9,885 nt of DNA from Clostridiales bacterium UBA1742 (GTDB lineage: Bacteria; Bacillota; Clostridia; TANB77; CAG-508), in NCBI GenBank assembly GCA_002314935.1, contig DCHW01000010.1, positions 1 through 9,885 on the forward strand. Reading direction: 5' to 3'. The position numbers and the translations under genes were made by a program. The notes beneath the pieces were generated by a model, which saw only the letters and a list, made by a program, of their open reading frames with translations, searched no databases and was not told the DNA's origin. This document shows positions 4,759 through 9,885 of the stretch, piece after piece. How positions within the stretch are numbered: the stretch's first letter is position 1; the number at the start of each line of letters is the position of its first letter.

Positions 4759-6207
4759 ATGGAAGAATATAAAACAACACTTAAATATTTACTATCTTTA
4801 AATACAGAAAATGAGTGGTTAGAATATAAAGAAAACAACTCAAATCCTGATATGATAGGAGAATATATATCAGCTTTATGCAATTCAGCAATTTTAGATG
4901 GACAAGATAAAGCATATCTAATATATGGAATTAGTGATAATAAAGAAATTATAGGAACAAAATTTGATTTTAAAAAAGCTAAAAAAGGTGCTCAAGAATT
5001 AGAAAATTATATATTAACTTTATTAAAACCAAGAATATCCTTTAATGTTATTAATTTAGAATATGAAGGAGATAGAAGAGTTCAAATAATTGAAATTGAA
5101 ACTAATACAAATATTCCTGTTAAATTTAAAGATGTTGAATATATTAGAGTAAATTCTACAAAACAAAAATTGAAAGATTTTCCAGAAAAAGAAAGAAAAC
5201 TATGGAAAAGTTTTGAATCAAAAGTTTTCGAAAATCAAATAATTTTAAATAATGTAGATAAAGAAGAAATTTTTGATTTACTTGATTACGATACATATTT
5301 TAATTTAATGAATATAAAACATCACTTAAACAAAGAATATATTTTAGAAAAACTAATTGAAGAAGAATTTGTTTCGTTTAAAAGAGGAATATACAGCATT
5401 ACTTATTTAGGCGCTATTGTTTTAGCAAAGGATTTAAATAAATTTAAAGAAATAAAATCAAGAGCGCCGAGAGTCGTAGTTTATTCTGGAAATAATAAAA
5501 TGGAAACTCTATCTGATATAACTGGAAGCAAAGGATATGCTGTGGCATTTGAAAATTTAATAGAATATATTAATGATAAAGCTTTAAACAAAGAAGTAAT
5601 AGGTGATGCTTTTAGAAAAAATGAATATCAATATCCTAAAATTGCCATTAGAGAAACAGTAGCAAATGCATTAGTCCATCAAGACTTTTCAGAAGGAAAT
5701 AAAGGACCGCTAATAGAAATATATAATGATAGGATAGAAATAACTAATTCAGGAAAGCCACTGATAGAAACACAGAGATTTATAGATCATACTCCTAAAT
5801 CAAGAAATGAAAAATTAGCTAATATAATGAGGCTACTAAGAATATGTGAAGAAAAAGGTAGTGGAGTTGATAAAGTAATTACTGCTATAGAAGAAGAAAA
5901 TTTACCCGCACCTGAGTATGAAGAATATGAAGATAGCATTAGGGTTATACTTTATGCTCATAAAGAATATTCAAAAATGACAGAGGAAGAAAGAATAAGA
6001 GCAACATATCAACATTGTAGTTTAAAGTATGTAAATAAAGAATTTATGACTAATACTACTTTAAGAGAAAGGTTTAAAATAGACAAAAATAATTCTTCTA
6101 TAGTTTCAAGATTAATTGCTTCTACAATAGAAAAAGGACTGATAAAAGATTTTGATCCTGATGGAAGCACAAAAAAATTCAAAAAATATATTCCTTATTG
6201 GGCTTAA
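4759..6207 (+). CDS. AlbA_2/Schlafen-type putative DNA- or RNA-binding protein with GHKL-like ATP-binding domain
   Basis: A 482-residue protein with the architecture often annotated as an ATP-binding or RecG-C-terminal-like transcriptional regulator. Residues about 17-145 form an AlbA_2 domain: EWLEYKENN at the start, AYLIYGISDNKEIIGTKF in the middle and VKFKDVEYIRVNSTKQKL near its end. A linker or winged-helix segment follows (about 165-225). A GHKL/HATPase_c_4-like domain comes next, with N-box RETVANALVHQD (298-309, E299 and N303), a degenerate G1 loop IYNDRIEITNSGKP (321-334) and a glycine loop EKGSGVDKV (365-373). The C-terminal 80 residues look like a winged helix. Such proteins bind nucleic acid and are thought to act as regulators, and some occur in anti-phage loci. 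The start is set by GAGGTG at 4748-4753. Domain calls are firm; function is open. Confidence 0.85.
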   Translation: MEEYKTTLKYLLSLNTENEWLEYKENNSNPDMIGEYISALCNSAILDGQDKAYLIYGISDNKEIIGTKFDFKKAKKGAQELENYILTLLKPRISFNVINLEYEGDRRVQIIEIETNTNIPVKFKDVEYIRVNSTKQKLKDFPEKERKLWKSFESKVFENQIILNNVDKEEIFDLLDYDTYFNLMNIKHHLNKEYILEKLIEEEFVSFKRGIYSITYLGAIVLAKDLNKFKEIKSRAPRVVVYSGNNKMETLSDITGSKGYAVAFENLIEYINDKALNKEVIGDAFRKNEYQYPKIAIRETVANALVHQDFSEGNKGPLIEIYNDRIEITNSGKPLIETQRFIDHTPKSRNEKLANIMRLLRICEEKGSGVDKVITAIEEENLPAPEYEEYEDSIRVILYAHKEYSKMTEEERIRATYQHCSLKYVNKEFMTNTTLRERFKIDKNNSSIVSRLIASTIEKGLIKDFDPDGSTKKFKKYIPYWA

Positions 6208-6312
6208 AATTTTATTTGATCATAATATCATAGGAAATTTAAAGAATTCCTGAAAGTATTGAAAAATATAAGAATTCTTATTTGATTAGAAAATCCGGAT
6301 AATAAAAAAATT

Positions 6313-6363
6313 AAGTTAACGACCACTTTTGGATATAAAATGTTCAAAAATGGTCGTTAACTT
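6313..6363 (-). terminator. large perfect hairpin ending the integrase operon
   Basis: AAGTTAACGACCA (6313-6325) and TGGTCGTTAACTT (6351-6363) are exact complements. A C-A mismatch and TTTT/AAAA pairs extend the stem inward. On the minus strand the stem is followed by AATTTTTTT, so it should stop the leftward integrase operon; the plus-strand tail (TTTTAATTA) is weaker. The 6208-6312 stretch to its left holds no gene. It does hold a 9-bp direct repeat TTATTTGAT (6212-6220, 6278-6286) and small palindromes around AAGAATTC. Confidence 0.75.
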
Positions 6364-6367
6364 TTAA

Positions 6368-6541
6368 TTAATTATTTTTTAAAATTTTCATTTCATCTAA
6401 CAAAATTTCTCTAGCAACTTCATTAACTCTATTATTTAATTGCTCTGGTGTAAGAGCAGGCTCAGTTTTTTGGAAATGTTCTTGAAGTTGTTTTTTTATT
6501 AGAATAACATGTTCATCTATTTCTGCATTATTAAATTTCAT
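6368..6541 (-). CDS. small protein (57 aa) translationally coupled to the integrase
   Basis: An ATG at 6541 opens a frame of 57 codons ending in TAA at 6368. Its ribosome binding site AGGAG (6551-6555) overlaps the integrase stop codon (TAG, 6554-6556), a classic coupling layout. The product begins MKFNNAEIDEHVILIKKQ and ends EMKILKNN. It is charged and probably two-helical, without cysteines or membrane segments. The gene is in the same frame as the integrase, with only the TAG and four sense codons before its ATG. A terminator follows at 6313-6363. I do not recognise the family. A role in integration or excision is suggested only by position. Confidence 0.65.
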   Translation of the reverse strand: MKFNNAEIDEHVILIKKQLQEHFQKTEPALTPEQLNNRVNEVAREILLDEMKILKNN

Positions 6542-6553
6542 TGCAAATATCTC

Positions 6554-7813
6554 CTATACAAAATATAATTCTCTTATTTTTTCCATATTATCTTTTTTAT
6601 GATTTGGCAAAGCATGCCCATATTTATTTAAGGTAGTGCTAGGATCAGAGTGTCCTAATATTTTACTTAAAACTAATATATCCATTCCTTGTTCAATAGC
6701 TCTTGTAGCAAAGGTATGTCTTAATGTATGAAAGGTTACATTAGGAGTGGTCCCTTTGGGAGTAGGTTTAGTTTTAAACCCTTTTTTAATTTTATCTCGA
6801 ATAGTTTTAGGTTTGGATTGAATTAGTCCACATTCAAGTAATATTTTGTTATAATAATTTTTAAATGTTTTTTGGTCATATGGTTCTCCTATTTCATTAC
6901 AGAATAAAAATCCTTTATTATTATAGGCAGAGCCACTTAATTTCTTTTCCTCATTTTGAGATTTTTTATGATTGGTAAGTTCTAAAATCATTTCATCAAT
7001 TAGTGGAATTATTCTAAAAGAATTATCAGTTTTAGGTGTATCTAAAATAATTTCTGTTTTAGTGCCATTTGCATTATGAGTTGTTAGACGTTTTATTGTA
7101 TTTTTAACACTAATAAATTTATTCTCAAAATCTATATCATTCCATCTTAAAGCAAGTATTTCTCCTAATCTCATACCAGTAAATAAATCTAAAATTACAA
7201 CTATTCCTAGTCTATGACTTCTAGAAACGGATATTAATTTGTTTTGTTCTTCTCTAGATAAGACTCTCATTTCTTTTCTATAAACTTTAGGAACTTTTAC
7301 AAATTCACAAATATTCTTTTTTATCATCTCATTTAAGTATGCTTGTTTTAAAGAAGCATGAATCATATTATATAAATTTTTTAAAGTTTTATCTGATAAG
7401 CCACCTTCTTTATTATCTAGTCTTCCACCTGTTAATTTTGTATTAAAAAAATCTTGTAATATTTTAGCATTCAAATCTTTTAATTTTATATTGCAAAAGT
7501 AGGGAGTAATATGACCTCTTATATATGTTTCATAGCTAGTATAAGTAGATAATTTAATACTAGGTTTAGCATAAGTTTCAAGCCATGTTTTAAGCCAGCC
7601 TACAAATGTTATATTAGTTTCATTTATGTAAGAATCTTCTGCAAGCTCTGCAAGAACTTTTGAAAGTTCTGCAGATACCTCAGCTCTTGTTTTTCTATAA
7701 ATATATTTAAATTTAGGTTTTCCATCTATTGTTCTTCCAATTAATGCTCTGGCTTCCCAGCGACCATCTTTTCTCTTTCGTATAGTTCCTTCATTTTGAC
7801 CACGTTTTCCCAT
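6554..7813 (-). CDS. int: tyrosine recombinase/integrase, Tn916 Int type
   Basis: A 419-residue site-specific recombinase that would integrate and excise the element. The N-terminal arm-binding domain is of the three-strand AP2-like type (MGKRGQNEGTIRKRKDGRW to about residue 50). The SAM-like core-binding domain spans about 65-165. In the catalytic domain R215 (TGMRLGE), K261 (TPKTDNS), H362-x-x-R365 (FHTLRHTFAT), H388 (ILGHSD) and nucleophile Y398 (LNKYGH) are all present, so the enzyme should be active. Length matches the family. The ATG at 7813 follows AAGGAGGTG at a good distance. A promoter lies in the 87-nt gap behind the relaxase gene. The stop TAG overlaps the ribosome binding site of the 57-codon ORF. 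The target site is not shown directly; the tRNA-fMet fragment is one candidate. Confidence 0.95.
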   Translation of the reverse strand: MGKRGQNEGTIRKRKDGRWEARALIGRTIDGKPKFKYIYRKTRAEVSAELSKVLAELAEDSYINETNITFVGWLKTWLETYAKPSIKLSTYTSYETYIRGHITPYFCNIKLKDLNAKILQDFFNTKLTGGRLDNKEGGLSDKTLKNLYNMIHASLKQAYLNEMIKKNICEFVKVPKVYRKEMRVLSREEQNKLISVSRSHRLGIVVILDLFTGMRLGEILALRWNDIDFENKFISVKNTIKRLTTHNANGTKTEIILDTPKTDNSFRIIPLIDEMILELTNHKKSQNEEKKLSGSAYNNKGFLFCNEIGEPYDQKTFKNYYNKILLECGLIQSKPKTIRDKIKKGFKTKPTPKGTTPNVTFHTLRHTFATRAIEQGMDILVLSKILGHSDPSTTLNKYGHALPNHKKDNMEKIRELYFV

Positions 7814-7843
7814 AAGTCCACCTCCTTTTTGCTTGATAAATAT

Positions 7844-7873
7844 ATTATAAATTGTACATCATACAAAAGTCTA
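7844..7873 (-). promoter_or_regulatory. integrase promoter with embedded operator-like inverted repeat
   Basis: On the minus strand, TAGACT (7868-7873, four of six consensus bases) is followed after 18 nt by a perfect TATAAT (7844-7849). The spacer contains TTGTA-N5-TACAA (7852-7866), a symmetric site that would block polymerase if bound. The integrase can thus be controlled apart from the upstream mobilisation genes. Confidence 0.5.
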
Positions 7874-7900
7874 ACCGATTTATGAAAAATTTAAAAAAAA

Positions 7901-8920
7901 TTACATTTCTAATTCGTCATCCCAATTAAATGAACTGCTATAACGATGTTTATTAAGCCACTCTTTTTTAGCATTCTTATTAAAACTTCTAAAACCTCTT
8001 ATAGTTCTTATTGAATTATCTTGATAATATCTTTTGTTTTGTAATAAATAGGAGAGAGCAACAATTTTATCTAAAGCTGTGTTACTAGTAAATCGTGCAA
8101 AATTTGTATTAGTACCATTTTCAATTTTACTGTTTTCTATTTGCTTATCTGGAATTTCTGTAATATCTTTATATGCTTTTATATTTGAAGATTCAAAATA
8201 ATATTCCATATTTTCTTTCAAATATTTCTCATCGTGCAGGCTCCTATCCCTACACCTATTTCCATCAGCTGTAATGTAAGTTATATATTTTCTTGCATCA
8301 GTCCATATAACTTCACAACCTTTATTTTTCATACTGTGTATAAAATCTTCTTTTGTATTAGACCTTAGCATACTAATGTCAATATCATTAATTAATTGAA
8401 TTTTCCAACTTTCTCCTTTTTTTGTAACTGCAATTTCATTTTGACTTATATCTTTTACATTAGATTTTTTTATTTGAGTAGTTTGCAAATTATAATTTTT
8501 ACAAAGAAAATTGGAATATCCTTTTAATTGTTCTAAATCTTTATTACTCATATGAACTTTTTTACCATTTTCAAAAGATACAGAGTTAACTATTAAATGA
8601 TTGTGAATATGATTTTTATCAATATGAGTAGCAATTAAGACTTGATAATTTTTAAAATAATCTGCAAAATTAACTCCAACTTCATGAGCTTTTTCAGGTG
8701 TAATATTATCCTTAGGGGAAAAGGATTGTATAACATGAAAATATGTATTACCATCTTTTTTATGGAATTGTTCTTTAACAACTTCCATTTCATCTACAAC
8801 AGTTTCAGGAGAACAATCCTTTCCGGATATTAAAAGTTCATTAGTTTTATTTGGATTTGTAACATAATCTATAATACCTTTTACATCTCTCTTGGCGGTT
8901 TTGATTTTAACGATTGCCAT
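7901..8920 (-). CDS. mobA: MOBP-type relaxase/mobilisation nuclease (VirD2-like)
   Basis: This 339-residue protein would nick oriT and stay covalently bound to the transferred strand. It starts MAIVKIKTAKRDVKGIIDYVTNP, a typical relaxase N-terminus, with Y19 in the motif I position as the likely nucleophile. FHVIQSFSPKDNIT (61-74) is the next conserved block. The three-histidine metal site HIDKNHIHNHL has H99, H104 and H106 (H-x-D-x2-H-x-H-N-H). The protein is on the short side, carrying the relaxase domain and a modest C-terminal part but no helicase or primase domain. Its start overlaps the mobC 3' end by 40 nt, so the two are co-expressed. The ribosome binding site GGGAG is about 11 nt away. 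Family assignment is firm; the exact MOBP subgroup is not. Confidence 0.92.
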   Translation of the reverse strand: MAIVKIKTAKRDVKGIIDYVTNPNKTNELLISGKDCSPETVVDEMEVVKEQFHKKDGNTYFHVIQSFSPKDNITPEKAHEVGVNFADYFKNYQVLIATHIDKNHIHNHLIVNSVSFENGKKVHMSNKDLEQLKGYSNFLCKNYNLQTTQIKKSNVKDISQNEIAVTKKGESWKIQLINDIDISMLRSNTKEDFIHSMKNKGCEVIWTDARKYITYITADGNRCRDRSLHDEKYLKENMEYYFESSNIKAYKDITEIPDKQIENSKIENGTNTNFARFTSNTALDKIVALSYLLQNKRYYQDNSIRTIRGFRSFNKNAKKEWLNKHRYSSSFNWDDELEM

Positions 8921-9189
8921 ATATTTTTTAGCTCCCTTTGAAATATAACTAAATTAGGATTACTAATTTCACCAGAATTGCAAGCTTTTGCAATTTGATT
9001 AACATTAACACCAATTCTTCTTAATTCATTTAAAAATTCTTTATATCCATCATAGACATAAATTGGTTTATTCAAGGCACATTTTGTTACATAATCTGTT
9101 ATTGTTAATTTTGCTTTTTGACTTTTTTGTTTTATATAATTTAAATCTTTTGTACTAATTCTAATATTCAAAGTTTTATCTTTATTCAA
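8881..9189 (-). CDS. mobC: MobC-type relaxosome accessory protein
   Basis: A 102-residue protein with an N-terminal ribbon-helix-helix segment (LNIRISTKDLNYIKQKSQKA, then a helix to about residue 40). A MobC-type C-terminal block follows (FLNELRRIGVNVNQIAKACNSG, about 52-73). MobC proteins bind oriT, help melt the nic region and recruit the relaxase. The start codon is TTG at 9189, chosen because AGGAGG (9195-9200) lies 5 nt before it and no ATG fits. The gene overlaps the relaxase gene by 40 nt. The candidate oriT lies immediately upstream, which suits a protein that may also repress its own operon. Confidence 0.88.
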   Translation of the reverse strand: MNKDKTLNIRISTKDLNYIKQKSQKAKLTITDYVTKCALNKPIYVYDGYKEFLNELRRIGVNVNQIAKACNSGEISNPNLVIFQRELKNIWQSLKSKPPREM

Positions 9190-9210
9190 AAATTCCTCCT
9201 TAATTGAAAA

Positions 9211-9272
9211 GGGGTTGTAGGGGCTTGCCCCTTACAAGATGCGTTTGTATGTATATACAAAGGCGAATCTTG
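9211..9272. other. candidate origin of transfer (oriT)
   Basis: The gap between mobC and the excisionase holds two nested structures. TTGTA-GGGG-CTTG-CCCC-T-TACAA (9215-9237) forms a hairpin with one bulged T. A longer imperfect inverted repeat then runs from CAAGAT (9235-9240) to ATCTTG (9267-9272), with inner TTGTA (9245-9249) and TACAA (9256-9260). Inverted repeats next to mobC are the usual make-up of MOBP oriT sites, and this is the most GC-rich spot in the neighbourhood. The nic position cannot be fixed from sequence alone. The remainder of the gap (9273-9310) shows nothing further. Confidence 0.6.
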
Positions 9273-9310
9273 CAAATAAAACAAACAAGCCCAATTTTAT
9301 TAAAAAACCT

Positions 9311-9514
9311 CTAATCAGAATTTGAATTACTATTAATCCAAACTAAAAATTTGTCCTTTGGTACAAGTTTTCTTTTACCGATTTTTAATGTAGGAAATTC
9401 TTTACTATTCAAAAGATGATATGAATTTGCTTTGGAAATTCCTAAATATCTACTAATATCAGTTGCAGATAAAGTAGCAGGTAAATCTTCTTGGGTTTTA
9501 AAGCTACTATACAT
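9311..9514 (-). CDS. xis: excisionase-like helix-turn-helix protein (67 aa)
   Basis: The start is the ATG at 9514 (MYSSFKTQEDLPATL). The AGGAGG at 9521-9526 lies 7 nt before it, and a longer frame starting at 9532 would translate through this ribosome binding site. The protein has the MerR-like winged-helix layout of small Xis proteins (HTH_17): LPATLSATDISRYLGISKANSYHLLNSKEFPTLKIGKRKLVPKDKFLVWI. The 'GISKANSYHLLNS' recognition helix, 'FPTLKIGKRKLVPKDKF' wing and final helix are complete. Such proteins bend the attachment site to favour excision and often regulate int. It heads the leftward module; no convincing promoter was found in front of it. It stops with TAG. Confidence 0.85.
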   Translation of the reverse strand: MYSSFKTQEDLPATLSATDISRYLGISKANSYHLLNSKEFPTLKIGKRKLVPKDKFLVWINSNSNSD

Positions 9515-9567
9515 AAGCGGTCCTCCTTTCATTTAAGATTGCATAATGTTCAGATAAAATGTGTCTA

Positions 9568-9595
9568 ATGAGAGGAAGAAAAAATATCCCCTCAT
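9568..9595. repeat. imperfect inverted repeat upstream of the excisionase gene
   Basis: ATGAGAGG (9568-9575) and CCCCTCAT (9588-9595) pair except for one A-C mismatch, with a 12-nt A-rich loop. It lies in the divergent control region between xis and the rightward 35-codon ORF and could be a regulator site. Confidence 0.4.
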
Positions 9596-9611
9596 ATACT
9601 AGCTCACTAAA

Positions 9612-9637
9612 CCCCCATTTTGTCCCCCCCTATTTTG
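9612..9637. repeat. tandem C-run/ATTTTG repeat
   Basis: CCCCCATTTTG (9612-9622) is followed by CCCCCCCTATTTTG (9624-9637). The two units are degenerate direct repeats in an otherwise AT-rich gap and give marked strand asymmetry. Function unknown. Confidence 0.5.
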
Positions 9638-9638
9638 A

Positions 9639-9656
9639 AAAAAATTTAAATTTTTT
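9639..9656. repeat. 18-bp perfect A/T palindrome
   Basis: Six A, TTTAAA and six T form a perfect palindrome directly after the C-run repeats. It may be an easily melted or intrinsically bent segment. Confidence 0.45.
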
Positions 9657-9697
9657 ATATTTTTTCAGAATTAATAGAAGTTAAACAAGCATTGAAT

Positions 9698-9726
9698 TTG
9701 ACATAATATGGAAATAGATGTATAAT
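9698..9726 (+). promoter_or_regulatory. perfect consensus promoter of the rightward 35-codon ORF
   Basis: TTGACA (9698-9703), exactly 17 nt, then TATAAT (9721-9726): a full sigma-A consensus at ideal spacing. It starts a rightward transcript that diverges from the excisionase-integrase module and probably continues past the window end. Confidence 0.75.
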
Positions 9727-9758
9727 GGTTATATATTATTTAAGGAGGATAATACCCT

Positions 9759-9866
9759 ATGATTTCAGACATCATGAGAAGAATTTCTATGCTTAACACA
9801 TTGAAAAATCCAACAGAGAAGGAAATGGAGGAATTAGAATTTTACAAGGTAATAATGAGGGTGTAA
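9759..9866 (+). CDS. small protein (35 aa), first ORF of a rightward unit
   Basis: ATG at 9759 follows AAGGAGG (9742-9748) by 10 nt and a perfect promoter by about 32 nt; the frame closes with TAA at 9864-9866. The product is MISDIMRRISMLNTLKNP followed by TEKEMEELEFYKVIMRV. It is a charged helical peptide with no signal sequence or membrane span. With such strong signals it should be made in quantity, unless repressed. It may be a small element protein or a leader peptide that couples to the next gene, which lies beyond the window. I do not recognise a family. Confidence 0.6.
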   Translation: MISDIMRRISMLNTLKNPTEKEMEELEFYKVIMRV

Positions 9867-9885
9867 AAGTCAATACAAAATTGAT

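Larger units (their letters stand above)
6313..9885. mobile_element. integration and mobilisation module of an integrative mobilisable element (partial)
   Basis: Excisionase, MobC, MOBP relaxase and Tn916-type integrase lie together on the minus strand with a candidate oriT between excisionase and mobC. This gene set defines an integrative mobilisable element or the core of an ICE. No coupling protein, ATPase or other type IV secretion gene is in view, so transfer would depend on a helper or on genes right of the window. The left limit is set at the terminator for convenience. The true boundary could be as far left as the tRNA fragment at 3313-3358, which would make the genes at 3515-6207 cargo. 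Confidence 0.75.

Noticed and set aside
8642..8833. Plus-strand open frame of 63 codons inside the relaxase gene
   Set aside because: It is antisense to conserved relaxase motifs with no ribosome binding site. The same holds for the minus-strand frames at 1848-2051 and 4701-4883.
9588..9637. G-quadruplex on the minus strand
   Set aside because: Only three G-runs are present, with one loop near 20 nt; a stable four-run structure cannot be drawn.
1..9885. Reassigned TGA or TAG codon
   Set aside because: No gene here ends in TGA, but the sample is small and no gene is interrupted by TGA. Three genes end properly at TAG and tryptophan is encoded by TGG, so the standard bacterial code fits.
1..9885. 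CRISPR array or insertion sequence
   Set aside because: No regularly spaced repeats were seen, and no transposase motifs or terminal inverted repeats with target duplications were found.

Overview
The window is very AT-rich, with AGGAGG-type ribosome binding sites, sigma-A-like promoters (several with an extended -10) and U-tract terminators. This points to a low-GC Firmicute, probably a clostridial or related gut lineage; the genus cannot be told from the sequence. Almost everything recognisable is accessory or mobile DNA: a defence-like operon, an integration scar in an initiator tRNA gene, a second possible defence pair, and the integration/mobilisation module of an integrative mobilisable element.

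Left part (1-3170). A two-gene operon encodes an ABC/AAA-type ATPase (300-1535) and an Abi_2-family HEPN protein (1550-2500) with an intact RNACAH ribonuclease motif. It has its own extended -10 promoter at 243-271. Two short transcription units without a protein-coding gene flank it. Upstream, a strong promoter (50-79) leads into a terminator hairpin (120-154). Downstream, a full-consensus promoter lies inside the last codons of the Abi gene (2472-2501) and leads into a structured region of about 60 nt ending in a terminator (2547-2572). The downstream unit is the most interesting item here, because Abi/HEPN toxins have been linked to small RNA partners. A convergent small gene (2714-3004, minus) and a cluster of hairpins (3072-3170) follow.

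Middle (3171-6207). The 3' half of an initiator tRNA-fMet(CAU), including encoded CCA, lies at 3313-3358 with a terminator behind it. It is the classic scar of tRNA-targeted integration. Paired 9-mers one helical turn apart lie on both sides of it, as in an attP-like or tandem-element junction. Next come a multi-pass membrane protein (3515-4693) and an AlbA/GHKL-type ATP-binding protein (4759-6207), both rightward and of unknown role.

Right part (6313-9885). A leftward module reads, in transcription order, excisionase (9311-9514), a putative oriT (about 9211-9272), mobC (8881-9189), a MOBP relaxase (7901-8920), a Tn916-type tyrosine integrase (6554-7813) and a 57-codon ORF (6368-6541). The last is in frame with the integrase across a single TAG. 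A strong terminator at 6313-6363 closes the module. Diverging from it, a 35-codon ORF (9759-9866) sits behind a perfect consensus promoter. Excisionase and integrase would move the element within a cell. MobC and relaxase would nick oriT for transfer by a helper element, since no type IV secretion genes are in view.
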